Positions 32,690 through 41,359 of a stretch of DNA of 54,626 bases are shown in pieces. Position 1 is the stretch's first letter, and every line of letters starts with the position of its first letter. A program made the position numbers and the translations under genes. Origin of the DNA: Aalborgiella sp043769295 (lineage in GTDB: Bacteria > Pseudomonadota > Gammaproteobacteria > Burkholderiales > Burkholderiaceae_C); the NCBI GenBank assembly GCA_043769295.1, contig JAYVJL010000076.1, positions 1 through 54,626 of the forward strand, written 5' to 3'. The notes under the pieces are model-generated. The model made no database searches. It saw only the letters and a list, made by a program, of their open reading frames with translations, and was not told the origin of the DNA.

Positions 32690-33637
32690 TTACCCCTCTC
32701 TCGTACCCAAAAGACCCTTGGGGCGGAAGATCAAAATCAGAACTAAAAACAGATACGGCATGATGGGTGCAATCTGGCTGATTTTCAATTTCAAAACCGC
32801 ATAGCCAAAGGTCTGCGCCGTCACGGTCAACCCTAAAGCCGATGCGGCACCCAGCAATGAGCTGTCTATTGCAACAGCGAAAGTCTGCAAAACACCAATC
32901 AGGACTGAGGCCAAAAATGCCCCCGCAAGCGAGCCCATGCCGCCTACAACAACAACAACAAATATAACGGAACCGACAGTAGCGGCCATGCCTGGTTCCG
33001 TTACAAACGCATTTCCACCGATCACTCCGGCCAAACCAGCCAACGCTGCACCTCCGCCGAAGACCATCATAAACACACGAGGTACGTTGTGACCCAATGC
33101 TTCTACGGTCTCAGGATGCGTCAAGGCAGCCTGGATGACCAAGCCAATCCTGGTGCGAGTCAAAAGCAACCAAACAGCAAGTAGCATCAACAAGGCTACA
33201 AGCATCATGAAACCGCGGTAGATTGGAAATTGCGTGCCGTAAAGCGTGAACAAGGGTCCGCTGAGTTCAGCTGGAACCCTGTAATCAACAGAACTGCGCC
33301 CCCAAATTAGCTGCACGACTTCCAGCAAAATGTAACTCAAACCGAAGGTAATAAGCAACTCCGGTACATGCCCAAATTTGTGCACGCGGCGCAAACAGTA
33401 TTTTTCAAAACCTGCACCCAAAAGCCCGACCAACAAAGGTGCAATCAGCAATGCAGGCCAAAAACCGATCAACTCAGTCACACTAAATGCAAAGTAGGCA
33501 CCCAGCATATAAAAGGATGCATGCGCAAAATTCAGCACACCCATCATGCTGAAGATCAGAGTCAAACCCGAACTCAGCATAAACAGCAACAGGCCGTAGC
33601 TCAATCCATTCAAAAGTGAAATTGTGAAGAATTCCAT
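32690..33637 (-). CDS. livH: LivH-type ABC transporter permease
   Basis: A 315-aa permease with about eight transmembrane segments. Family signatures: NGLSYGLLLFMLSSGLTLIF, MGVLNFAHASFYMLGAYFAF, TFGLSYILLEVVQLIWGRSS, GVIGGNAFVTEPGMAATVGS and VVVVVGGMGSLAGAFLASVL. It forms the channel with LivM. A terminator-like hairpin (33677-33708) in the gap after the binding-protein gene probably lowers its expression relative to that gene. Confidence 0.93.
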   Translation of the reverse strand: MEFFTISLLNGLSYGLLLFMLSSGLTLIFSMMGVLNFAHASFYMLGAYFAFSVTELIGFWPALLIAPLLVGLLGAGFEKYCLRRVHKFGHVPELLITFGLSYILLEVVQLIWGRSSVDYRVPAELSGPLFTLYGTQFPIYRGFMMLVALLMLLAVWLLLTRTRIGLVIQAALTHPETVEALGHNVPRVFMMVFGGGAALAGLAGVIGGNAFVTEPGMAATVGSVIFVVVVVGGMGSLAGAFLASVLIGVLQTFAVAIDSSLLGAASALGLTVTAQTFGYAVLKLKISQIAPIMPYLFLVLILIFRPKGLLGTREG

Positions 33638-33676
33638 ACCGCTCTCTTATGATTGAAAATCGTCGCGAAATAAAAA

Positions 33677-33708
33677 ACGCCAGGGCAACGGTGACATCAC
33701 CCCAGCGT
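33677..33708 (-). terminator. Attenuator-like hairpin between binding protein and permease genes
   Basis: On the minus strand ACGC...GCGT with an inner GGTGA-TG-TCACC stem, followed directly by TTTTTTATTT. Position after the substrate-binding protein gene and before the permeases is typical of partial termination that keeps the binding protein in excess. The stem has internal mismatches. Confidence 0.55.
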
Positions 33709-33761
33709 GCGCCAGGCCCTTAGGACTACCATGCAATCCTCAGGACCCGTTTTGATTTTGC

Positions 33762-34997
33762 TTAAGAAGGTCGTTTCATCTGGCAGCTGGTTGGCGTACT
33801 GGAAACATAGGCGTCAAGTTGCTTGACCGGAACGAATGTATAACCCGTATTTTCTACGCTGTATGGATTCTTCTTGTCTACTTTTTGCCATTTTGTGATG
33901 AACATGCTCTGCTGCAATTGGTGGTCTGATTTACGCATTTGCACCTCACCGGCAAAACTCTTGACGCTTAGTCCATCCAAAGCAGCAGCCACCTTGACCG
34001 GGTCTGCGGATTTGGCTTTCGCAATCGCCGCACCCATCAAGTTAATCCCGTTATAAGTGGCAAGCGTGTAATAGTCATCGTTGAATTTCTTCTTAAATTC
34101 AGCGGTCATTGAGCCTATGTCGCCCCCGTGATTAGCGTGACCATAAGCCACCACATACACTTCACTATCGCCACCCGCAGCCAAAGCTGTTGGCGTACCT
34201 GTTACTTGCGCATAGTAGGTATACATTGGCAACTTCAAGCCAGCATCGTTCAAAGCTTTAACAAAGAGGGTTAAATCAGCACCCCAGTTGCCCGTAACGA
34301 TGGAGTCTGCGCCCGATTGCTTGATTTTTGCAACATAGGGGGCAAAGTCTTTAACCTGTCCGATAGGATGCAGTTCATCACCCACAATTTGAATATCTGG
34401 GCGTTTGCGTGCAATATCCTCCTTGAAGTACTTGGATACTTGCTGACCATGCGAATAATTTTGGTTCAACAAATAGACCTTCTTGACTTTGGGCTGATCT
34501 TTCATGAACGCAGTCAAAGCCTCCATTTTCATGGTGGTGTCCGCATCAAGACGGAAGTGCCAATAGCTGCACTTTTCATTGGTCAAGGAAGGGTCAACAG
34601 CAGCGTAATTTAAATAGACAATTTCCTTACCTGGATTGCGGTCGTTGTACTTGCTCACAGCATCAGACAATGCCAACGCGGCCCCAGAGCCATTGCCTTG
34701 GGTAATGTATCGAAATCCCTGATCTGTGGCGGCCTTGAGTGAGTTCAAGCTTTCCTGCGGAGAACCCTTGTTATCAAAACCGGTGACCTCAAACTTCACT
34801 CCCGCAGGATTTTTGGCACCGCTCAATTGCTCGGCCGCGAACTGCCAGCTTTTAAGTTGATTCTGGCCTACATTTGCAAACGGTCCAGACAAGGGATCGA
34901 TGAAGGCGATTTTGACAGTTTCGCCCTTTTGAGCAAAAACTGCGCCGGCGCAAGCCACTGCGGCACAGGCAACAACCAACTTAACAGTGAATTTCAT
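33762..34997 (-). CDS. LivK-type ABC transporter substrate-binding protein
   Basis: A 411-aa periplasmic binding protein from the ATG at 34997 (AGGAAAT upstream). Signal peptide MKFTVKLVVACAAVACAGAV then FAQ. The type I fold begins VKIAFIDPLSGPFANVGQNQ and continues with TQGNGSGAALALSDAV, YLLNQNYSHGQQVSKYFKED, GADSIVTGNWGADLTLFVKA and MGAAIAKAKSADPVKVAAAL. The ligand cannot be read. Since an acyl-CoA ligase gene lies directly upstream and beta-oxidation genes downstream, a carboxylate such as a fatty, dicarboxylic or aromatic acid is more likely than an amino acid. Confidence 0.92.
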   Translation of the reverse strand: MKFTVKLVVACAAVACAGAVFAQKGETVKIAFIDPLSGPFANVGQNQLKSWQFAAEQLSGAKNPAGVKFEVTGFDNKGSPQESLNSLKAATDQGFRYITQGNGSGAALALSDAVSKYNDRNPGKEIVYLNYAAVDPSLTNEKCSYWHFRLDADTTMKMEALTAFMKDQPKVKKVYLLNQNYSHGQQVSKYFKEDIARKRPDIQIVGDELHPIGQVKDFAPYVAKIKQSGADSIVTGNWGADLTLFVKALNDAGLKLPMYTYYAQVTGTPTALAAGGDSEVYVVAYGHANHGGDIGSMTAEFKKKFNDDYYTLATYNGINLMGAAIAKAKSADPVKVAAALDGLSVKSFAGEVQMRKSDHQLQQSMFITKWQKVDKKNPYSVENTGYTFVPVKQLDAYVSSTPTSCQMKRPS

Positions 34998-35120
34998 TGT
35001 AAATTTCCTATCAATAAATAGTTCAAATAACACCAAACCGAAGGTTATACCGAATTTCATATTTGCCTGTCAGGGATTGCCCTAAAACTATCGCCGATGC
35101 GACTGTGCTTTGTAACAAGC

Positions 35121-36743
35121 TCATGGAAGTTGGTAGTCTTTGAGCAATTCGCGCAATTTTGTTTTTTGCATTTTTCCAGTTCCACCCAAGGGAATGGCAT
35201 CGACAAAGACGACGTCATCTGGGATCTGGAACTTGGCCGTTTTGCCCTCATAAAACTTGAGGAGTTCGTCCCGCGTCACTTCACTTCCCAGCTTCTTGAC
35301 CACGGCAATAATGGGGCGCTCATCCCACTTGGGGTGTTTCATACCAATGCAAGCCGCCATCGCCACCGCAGGATGCGCCATGGCGATGTTCTCCACATCA
35401 ATGGAACTGATCCATTCACCACCTGATTTGATGACATCTTTGCTGCGATCGGTGATTTGCATATACCCATCCTCATCGATCTTGGCCACATCGCCCGTAG
35501 GAAACCAGCCATCGACCAATGGCGGGCCGTCCTCACCTTTGAAATACTCTTTGATGACCCAGGGTCCCTTGACAAGCAAATCACCATACGCGATGCCATC
35601 CCAAGGCAACTCATGGCCTTCGTCGTCGACAATTTTCATGTCAACCCCAAATATGCCACGCCCTTGCTTGAGCCGGACTTTCATTTTTTCTTCAGATGTC
35701 ATCGCCAAATGCTTGTTTTTAAGCGTACAAACGGTGCCCAGTGGCGACATTTCAGTCATACCCCACGCATGCAGCACTTCCACGCCATACTCGTCGTTGA
35801 AAGCTGTGATCATGGCGGGTGGGCAGGCCGAACCGCCAATCACGGTGCGTTTAAGCGTCGAGAATCGCAAGCCATTGGCCTGCATGTGACCCAACATCAT
35901 TTGCCAAACTGTAGGCACTCCTGCGGCAAAAGTCACCTTTTCGGACTCGATCAAATCGAATATCGATTTACCATCCATCGCAGGGCCCGGGAAAACAAGT
36001 TTAGCGCCCGTCATGGCGGCAGAATAAGGCAAGCCCCAGGCATTGACGTGAAACATGGGCACCACCGGCAACACGGCGTCGCGCGCGCTCATGCTCAACG
36101 CGTCAGGCAAGGCCCCGGCAAGTGCATGCAACATGGTTGAACGGTGGCTATATAGCGCCGCTTTGGGATTTCCAGTCGTACCGCTGGTGTAGCACATGCT
36201 CGATGCTGAATTTTCATCAAATGATGGCCACGTGTATTTGCTGGACTGTGCACCAATCCATGCCTCATAACTCACCAAGCCTGGAATACCGCTGTCTGCA
36301 GGCAGTTGATCTGCATCGCAAAGCGCAACAAAGTGCTTGATGGTGGTGCAGCGACTGTGGATGGCTTTGACGATGGGCAGAAAGCTCATGTCAAAACACA
36401 GGACCGTGTCTTCAGCATGGTTTGCAATCCAGGCGATTTGGTCAGGATGCAAGCGCGGGTTGAGCGTATGCAGGACGCGGCCGGAACCACTTACCCCAAA
36501 ATACAACTCCAGATGACGATAGCCATTCCAGGCAAGTGTTGCCACACGGTCGCTAAATCCGAGCTTCAAACCGTCAAGTGCGTTGGCAACCTGCCTGGCT
36601 CGCATCCCGACTTCTCTGTAGGTATAGCGATGAATATCGCCCTCTACCCGGCGGGATACGACCTCACCTTCACCGTGGTGGCGTTCGGCAAACTCGATCA
36701 AACTTGAGATCAACAACTGCTGGCTTTGCATCAACCCTAACAT
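35121..36743 (-). CDS. Fatty-acid/carboxylate-CoA ligase (AMP-binding)
   Basis: A 540-aa acyl-CoA synthetase (medium/long-chain type) that activates a free acid with ATP and CoA. The ATG at 36743 follows AAGGAG; a TTG 6 bp upstream is not needed. Motifs: YTSGTTGNPKAALYSHRS (P-loop-like A3), HAWGMTEMSPLGT (A5), GWFPTGDVAKIDEDGYMQIT (A7/A8) and PLGGTGKMQKTKLR (A10, with catalytic Lys). All catalytic motifs are intact. It is probably the first gene of the transporter operon: the binding-protein gene starts 124 bp downstream. Confidence 0.93.
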   Translation of the reverse strand: MLGLMQSQQLLISSLIEFAERHHGEGEVVSRRVEGDIHRYTYREVGMRARQVANALDGLKLGFSDRVATLAWNGYRHLELYFGVSGSGRVLHTLNPRLHPDQIAWIANHAEDTVLCFDMSFLPIVKAIHSRCTTIKHFVALCDADQLPADSGIPGLVSYEAWIGAQSSKYTWPSFDENSASSMCYTSGTTGNPKAALYSHRSTMLHALAGALPDALSMSARDAVLPVVPMFHVNAWGLPYSAAMTGAKLVFPGPAMDGKSIFDLIESEKVTFAAGVPTVWQMMLGHMQANGLRFSTLKRTVIGGSACPPAMITAFNDEYGVEVLHAWGMTEMSPLGTVCTLKNKHLAMTSEEKMKVRLKQGRGIFGVDMKIVDDEGHELPWDGIAYGDLLVKGPWVIKEYFKGEDGPPLVDGWFPTGDVAKIDEDGYMQITDRSKDVIKSGGEWISSIDVENIAMAHPAVAMAACIGMKHPKWDERPIIAVVKKLGSEVTRDELLKFYEGKTAKFQIPDDVVFVDAIPLGGTGKMQKTKLRELLKDYQLP

Positions 36744-36859
36744 GGACAAACTCCTTCTGTAAATTTTAATTTAACAGTTGGAGTATGAACCAAAGCAAAT
36801 CAGTTATGGCTACGGGATTGCCCTGACCCTGCCTACACAGGGTAATTTTTAAATGCCGA

Positions 36860-37228
36860 TTAGAGCCAATAGCCGCCTGAATGGTACCAACCGCGGCCAG
36901 GGTAGTGATTCCAGCCACCGTTGTTCCATTGGTTGTAGCCAGACGGTGTGCGAGACCAATTTCCGGCACGCCACTGGTAACGGCCGCCCGACCAGAACCA
37001 CAGACCAGGAAGCCAAACGTAGCCAACCCCTGGCGACACCGTCACCACTTCGCTGTAGGGTGCGGGTGGTGCAGTTTGAACATACTCAACACCGATTTGC
37101 GGTTGTGTCACCACGACGGAAGGGAAATACGGACGCGGCGGCAAAGGTGGCGGCAAAATGCAGCCCGACAACACCAGTGTTGCACCCGCTAAACCACTGT
37201 ATAAACCGAATTTTTGAAAATGTGACAT
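36860..37228 (-). CDS. YXWGXW-type repeat lipoprotein
   Basis: A 122-aa lipoprotein starting at the ATG at 37228 after AGGAGA. The signal YSGLAGATLVLSGC gives a lipobox Cys (about residue 23). A Pro-rich segment (ILPPPLPPRPYFP) follows, then aromatic repeats YVWLPGLWFWSGGRYQWRAG, NWSRTPSGYNQWNNGG and WNHYPGRGWYHSGGYW. These Trp/Tyr/Gly-rich units match the YXWGXW repeat family, small outer-membrane-associated proteins of unknown role in betaproteobacteria. It is divergent from selO across 90 bp. A longer upstream-extended frame exists but has no lipoprotein logic. Confidence 0.78.
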   Translation of the reverse strand: MSHFQKFGLYSGLAGATLVLSGCILPPPLPPRPYFPSVVVTQPQIGVEYVQTAPPAPYSEVVTVSPGVGYVWLPGLWFWSGGRYQWRAGNWSRTPSGYNQWNNGGWNHYPGRGWYHSGGYWL

Positions 37229-37318
37229 ATTCGTTCTCCTAGGAATAGATAACAATAACCTCAAATGAGAAATCTTGGTTGACCTCAAGACGCCTGAAAC
37301 GGCGGGATTTTTGTAAAG

Positions 37319-38815
37319 ATGAATGTAATGAATTGTGTACCGACCAACGAAACTGCATATGCTTGGCTGAAGCGCGCACGCGTGAGCCAGCTCGGCGATG
37401 CATTTCACGCACAGTTGCAGGTGCAGCCCTTGCCAGCACCCTACTGGGTTTGCCGCAACGCAGCGTTGGCGCGTGAATTGGGTTTGACGGATGAATGGAT
37501 GAACAGCCAAGCGGCCCTGGACAGCTTGACAGGTAACCACATGCTTGACGGCCTAAGCGCGACAGCCAGTGTCTACAGCGGCCACCAGTTTGGCCAATGG
37601 GCGGGGCAACTCGGCGATGGCCGCGCCATGCTGTTGGGCGCATTGACGACACCCGAAAACCGTGAGATTGAAGTCCAGCTCAAGGGTGCCGGCCGCACCC
37701 CCTACTCGCGCGGTGGCGATGGCCGAGCGGTGTTGCGCAGTTCGATCCGGGAGTTTTTGTGCTCGGAAGCCATGCACAGCTTGGGCATTCCCACGACCCG
37801 TGCACTGAGTGTGATCGGCTCCGACGCCCCCATCTACCGCGAAGTAGCCGAAACGGCCGCCGTCGTCACCCGCACCGCGCCCAGCTTCATCCGGTTTGGT
37901 CATTTTGAGCATTTCTGCCACAACAACCTGCACGCCGAGTTGAAGCAGTTGGCCGATTTCGTCATCGACCACCATTACCCCGTCTGCCGCCACAGCGACC
38001 TGTATGCCGGCAACCCCTACGCCGCCCTGTTGGCCGCTGTGAGCGAGCGCACCGCCAGGATGGTCGCCCAGTGGCAGGCCGTTGGCTTTTGCCACGGCGT
38101 GATGAACACCGACAACATGAGCATTCTGGGCCTGACCATCGATTACGGCCCGTTTCAGTTTCTGGACGCCTTTAATCCCGGCCACATCTGCAACCATACT
38201 GATAGCCTGGGCCGCTACGCCTACAACAAACAACCCAATGTCGCCTACTGGAACTTGTTCTGCCTGGGTCAAGCCTTGCTGCCTTTGATTGACGACCAAG
38301 AACTCGCACTAGCCGCCCTGGAACCCTACAAAACAATTTTTCCTGCCGCTCTAGAAGCTCAAATGCGCACCAAATTGGGACTGACCGACGTGCAGCCCCA
38401 CGACCGCGCCTTGGTTGAATCGATACAAAAGCTGTTGACGCAAGACAAGGTCGACTACACCCTCTTTTGGCGTAACTTAAGCCACACGGTGGGGGGTGCA
38501 GCGCTTGACGCGGTGCGCAACATGTTCATAGACCGGCCTGCTTTTGACGCCTGGATGCTACAATATTCAGAGCGAATTAGGCATATAAATCGCCGGCTAG
38601 GAGCAGATTTGATGCTTAAAACCAACCCCAAGTACGTTTTGCGCAATTATTTGGGTGAAGAAGCCATTGCCAAAGCGAAACTTAAAGACTTTTCTGGGGT
38701 CGAAGCCTTGCTGACCCTGCTGCAAGCCCCGTTTGACGAGCACCCCGGCTTTGAAGCCTATGCCGGTTTACCGCCCGATTGGGCTTCTGAGATTGAAATC
38801 AGCTGCTCATCTTGA
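37319..38815 (+). CDS. selO: Protein adenylyltransferase SelO (YdiU/UPF0061)
   Basis: A 498-aa pseudokinase-fold enzyme that AMPylates proteins, linked to redox stress. Signatures: YSGHQFGQWAGQLGDGRAML, QLKGAGRTPYSRGGDGRAVL, RSSIREFLCSEAMHSLGIPT, GFCHGVMNTDNMSILGLTID (active-site region with metal ligands Asn and Asp) and NPKYVLRNYLGEEAI. No C-terminal selenocysteine is involved, since the end ISCSS has ordinary Cys. Start at 37319 or at the ATG 9 bp later; no strong ribosome site separates them. A short-repeat copy (38554-38610) encodes QYSERIRHINRRLGADLM in the variable segment before NPKYVLRN. msrB follows, a common pairing for redox repair. Confidence 0.93.
   Translation: MNVMNCVPTNETAYAWLKRARVSQLGDAFHAQLQVQPLPAPYWVCRNAALARELGLTDEWMNSQAALDSLTGNHMLDGLSATASVYSGHQFGQWAGQLGDGRAMLLGALTTPENREIEVQLKGAGRTPYSRGGDGRAVLRSSIREFLCSEAMHSLGIPTTRALSVIGSDAPIYREVAETAAVVTRTAPSFIRFGHFEHFCHNNLHAELKQLADFVIDHHYPVCRHSDLYAGNPYAALLAAVSERTARMVAQWQAVGFCHGVMNTDNMSILGLTIDYGPFQFLDAFNPGHICNHTDSLGRYAYNKQPNVAYWNLFCLGQALLPLIDDQELALAALEPYKTIFPAALEAQMRTKLGLTDVQPHDRALVESIQKLLTQDKVDYTLFWRNLSHTVGGAALDAVRNMFIDRPAFDAWMLQYSERIRHINRRLGADLMLKTNPKYVLRNYLGEEAIAKAKLKDFSGVEALLTLLQAPFDEHPGFEAYAGLPPDWASEIEISCSS
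38554..38610 (+). repeat. Interspersed two-hairpin repeat, copy 6 (inside selO)
   Basis: ATGCTACAATATTCAGAGCG then AATTAGGCATATAAATCGCC and GGCTAGGAGC. Same strand as the gene, read as LQYSERIRHINRRLGA. Degenerate first half, well-matched second half. Confidence 0.7.
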
Positions 38816-38916
38816 ACGATTCAGATGTATTTCTCTAAAAATCCCTTTAAATAGAAGCGGTTAGCCTCAGATAATGACATTAAAGACGACAACAACGACG
38901 TAGACAAGGACGTGAT

Positions 38917-39339
38917 ATGACCTACAAAATCGAAAAAACCGACGCCGAATGGAAAGCCCTGCTGCAAGCCCGCCAACAAGAGGGCGCAGAGCCTTTGGCC
39001 TTTGACATCACCCGCCATGAAGCGACCGAGCGCGCCTTCACCGGCAAATACGACAGCCACAAAGCGGACGGCATCTACACCTGCGTCTGCTGTGGCAAAC
39101 CGCTGTTTGACTCGGTCACCAAGTATGACAGCGGCTCCGGCTGGCCCAGCTACTTTGCGCCACTGAGCGAAGACGCCGTGGGCACCAAGGTGGACGGTTC
39201 ACTCTGGGCCAAACGCACCGAAGTACATTGCTCCGACTGCGGCGCGCACCTGGGCCATGTGTTTTCAGACGGCCCGGCACCCACCGGACAGCGCTATTGC
39301 ATGAACTCAGCATCGCTGGGCTTCAAGCCCCGGGCTTGA
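38917..39339 (+). CDS. msrB: Peptide-methionine (R)-S-oxide reductase
   Basis: A 140-aa repair enzyme that reduces methionine-R-sulfoxide in proteins. Both zinc-binding CxxC pairs are present (Cys56/Cys59 in CVCCG and Cys105/Cys108 in CSDC), and the catalytic Cys128 is in RYCMNSASLGF. Other signatures are YDSGSGWPSYF and GAHLGHVFSDGP. Cytoplasmic, since there is no signal peptide. It follows selO by 100 bp and precedes yciB on the same strand. Confidence 0.97.
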   Translation: MTYKIEKTDAEWKALLQARQQEGAEPLAFDITRHEATERAFTGKYDSHKADGIYTCVCCGKPLFDSVTKYDSGSGWPSYFAPLSEDAVGTKVDGSLWAKRTEVHCSDCGAHLGHVFSDGPAPTGQRYCMNSASLGFKPRA

Positions 39340-39409
39340 ATCGTGTTTCACCCCGCGAACCTGAACGCGACTGACTTGAACGCAACTGAATAGCTACGAT
39401 AATCCAGCC

Positions 39410-40069
39410 ATGAAAATTTTGTTCGACCTTTTCCCGATTGCCCTGTTCTTTGGCATGTTCAAGTACGCCGGCAGTCATGTCGACTGGGCGGCCGCCACGG
39501 CAACCGAGTGGCTGGGCTTCATGGTCTCAGGCGGTCAGGTCGGGGTGAAAGAAGCCCCAGTGCTGCTGGCCACTGTGGTTGTCATTTTGGCCACCGCCGC
39601 ACAAATCCTCTGGCTGGCCGCGCGTGGGAAGAAAATCGACACCATGCTCTGGGTCAGCCTGACGCTGGTCGTCGTCCTGGGTGGCGCAACCATCTACTTC
39701 CACTCAGAAAATTTCATCAAATGGAAACCGACCATGCTCTATTGGGCCATGGGCGCGGCCTTGCTGGTGGGGCAACTGTTCATGAACAAAAACGGCATCA
39801 AATCGCTGATGGGTGCGCAAATGACGCTGCCAGACGCCGTGTGGCGCAAGGTCAACTTCGCCTGGGTCGGGTTTTTTGCCTTCATGGGGGCGCTCAATTT
39901 GTGGGTCGCTTTTAACTTCACCACCGACATGTGGGTCAACTTCAAGCTCTTTGGTGCGACCGCTTTGATGCTGGTTTTTGTGGTTCTGCAAGCGGTGTAC
40001 CTGGGCCGTTACATGACGCCAGAAGCGAAGCTGAACGATGCGACCAGCCCGGATGCAGGGAAGCCATGA
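39410..40069 (+). CDS. yciB: Inner-membrane-spanning protein YciB (intracellular septation protein A family)
   Basis: A 219-aa membrane protein with about five to six transmembrane segments. Family signatures: MKILFDLFPIALFFGMFKYA, TTVVVILATAAQILWL-like ATVVVILATAAQILWLAARG, GGATIYFHSENFIKWKPTML, WAMGAALLVGQLFMNKNGIK and LNLWVAFNFTTDMWVNFKLF. It affects cell-envelope synthesis and septation. It is longer than the usual 180 aa because of inserts in the first loop and at the C-terminus. It overlaps the bolA-like gene by 4 bp (ATGA). Confidence 0.93.
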   Translation: MKILFDLFPIALFFGMFKYAGSHVDWAAATATEWLGFMVSGGQVGVKEAPVLLATVVVILATAAQILWLAARGKKIDTMLWVSLTLVVVLGGATIYFHSENFIKWKPTMLYWAMGAALLVGQLFMNKNGIKSLMGAQMTLPDAVWRKVNFAWVGFFAFMGALNLWVAFNFTTDMWVNFKLFGATALMLVFVVLQAVYLGRYMTPEAKLNDATSPDAGKP

Positions 40070-40428
40070 GCAACACCAGCAGTAACAACATGCAACTGAA
40101 TGTGCCCTTAAAAATCAACTCTGCCGCCCTGCAAGAGCGTCTCAACGCCCGCCTGCAACCCACACACTTGGATGTGCTGGACGAAAGCGCCGCCCATGCG
40201 GGACATGTGGGCTCGAATGGCACCGACTTTGGCACCCATTTCAGGGTGCGTATCGCTTCACCTTTCTTTACAGACACAAGCCGCGTGGCCTGCCATCGGC
40301 TTGTGTATGATGCAGTTCAAGATTTTATCGACCAAGGCTTGCATGCTCTGGCGATTGAAATCGTCAAGCCATCGTCAAACCAACGTCATCAACCCTTCAC
40401 ATTTGGCACACCATCTGCAGACAACTAA
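40066..40428 (+). CDS. BolA-family protein
   Basis: A 120-aa protein starting at 40066, coupled to yciB by an ATGA overlap. The BolA fold is recognisable: LQERLNARLQPTHLDVLDES, then HAGHVGSNGTDFGTHFRVRI with the loop His and Gly residues, SPFFTDTSRVACHRLVYDAV and GLHALAIEIVKP. BolA proteins act with monothiol glutaredoxins in iron-sulfur and stress control. The yciB-bolA-isomerase order is common in Burkholderiales. Its stop codon overlaps the start of a short-repeat copy (40427-40484). Confidence 0.93.
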   Translation: MSNTSSNNMQLNVPLKINSAALQERLNARLQPTHLDVLDESAAHAGHVGSNGTDFGTHFRVRIASPFFTDTSRVACHRLVYDAVQDFIDQGLHALAIEIVKPSSNQRHQPFTFGTPSADN

Positions 40429-40484
40429 ATGCTATAATAAATATAGCACTCTAGGCAATAAAGACGCCGGCTAGCGCTAAATTT
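40427..40484 (+). repeat. Interspersed two-hairpin repeat, copy 7 (after the bolA-like gene)
   Basis: AAATGCTATAATAAATATAG then CACTCTAGGCAATAAAGACG and CCGGCTAGCGC. Close to the consensus in both halves. It abuts the bolA-like stop (TAA at 40426-40428) and lies upstream of the isomerase gene. Confidence 0.85.
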
Positions 40485-40559
40485 AGCTAAATTCAACCAA
40501 CTTTTGACTCGTTTACCTCCTATTCGTCCTTCTTCGCACTCATTTTTAAGGAAATCACC

Positions 40560-41339
40560 ATGAAAAAACACGTTCTATCTGCTGCCGCAACAGCCATCCT
40601 CCTTCTCTCGAGCGCCGCTTTCGCGCAAAACGTCGCCATCGTCAACGGCAAAGCCGTACCCAGCTCGCGTGTGGATGTCCTGGCCGCTGAAGTCTCCAAA
40701 TCTGGCCGCCCCGTGACGCCAGAGATGAAAGGCCAACTGAAAGACGAAGTCATCGCCCGCGAAATTTTTATCCAGGAAGCTGAAAAACGCGGCCTGGCTG
40801 GCAGCGACGAGTACAAAGGGCAGATCGAATTGGCACGCCAGACGATTTTGATCCGCCAGTTGTTCAGCGATTTCCAGAAAAACAACCCGGTCTCTGACGC
40901 CGATATCAAAGCCGAATACGACAAGTTTGCCGCAACCAACAGCGGCAAAGAGTACAAAGCACACCATATTTTGGTGGAAACCGAAGCACAAGCCAAAGCC
41001 ATCCTCGCCAGCTTGAAAAAGGGTGAAAAGTTTGAAGCCATCGCCAAAAAATCCAGCAAAGACGCGGGTTCTGGCGCCAAAGGCGGTGATCTGGACTGGG
41101 CCAACCCGAGCAACTACGTGCCTGAGTTCGCGGAAGCCATGATCAAGCTGAACAAAGGCCAAACCTCTGAAACACCGGTCAAAACTCAGTTCGGCTACCA
41201 CATCATCCGCGTGGACGACACCCGCACCGCACAGTTGCCGAAAATGGACGAAGTGAAACCACAAATCGCCCAGCAGCTGACACAGCAAAAACTGGCTAAA
41301 TTCCAGGACGAACTGCGCGCGAAAGCCAAGGTTGAATAA
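40560..41339 (+). CDS. Periplasmic peptidyl-prolyl isomerase (parvulin/PpiC-SurA type)
   Basis: A 259-aa exported chaperone-isomerase. Signal peptide MKKHVLSAAATAILLLSSAA then FAQ (cleavage near residue 22). A SurA_N-like helical segment (PEMKGQLKDEVIAREIFIQE) precedes the parvulin domain: YKAHHILVETEAQAKAILAS, KKSSKDAGSGAKGGDLDW, PVKTQFGYHIIRVDD. The conserved catalytic-site His and Gly/Phe residues are present. It helps fold outer-membrane and periplasmic proteins. A strong ribosome site (AAGGAAA) lies upstream. Confidence 0.95.
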   Translation: MKKHVLSAAATAILLLSSAAFAQNVAIVNGKAVPSSRVDVLAAEVSKSGRPVTPEMKGQLKDEVIAREIFIQEAEKRGLAGSDEYKGQIELARQTILIRQLFSDFQKNNPVSDADIKAEYDKFAATNSGKEYKAHHILVETEAQAKAILASLKKGEKFEAIAKKSSKDAGSGAKGGDLDWANPSNYVPEFAEAMIKLNKGQTSETPVKTQFGYHIIRVDDTRTAQLPKMDEVKPQIAQQLTQQKLAKFQDELRAKAKVE

Positions 41340-41359
41340 TTTTGTACGCCTCTTGATCC

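Noticed and set aside
37229..37540. Upstream extension of the YXWGXW lipoprotein frame
   Set aside because: It would place about 100 residues before the lipoprotein signal and overlap selO antisense; the ATG at 37228 has AGGAGA and a clean lipobox.
38320..38370. A further copy of the two-hairpin repeat in selO (TCTAGAAGCTC)
   Set aside because: Only about 11 bases match one end of the element; too short to call.
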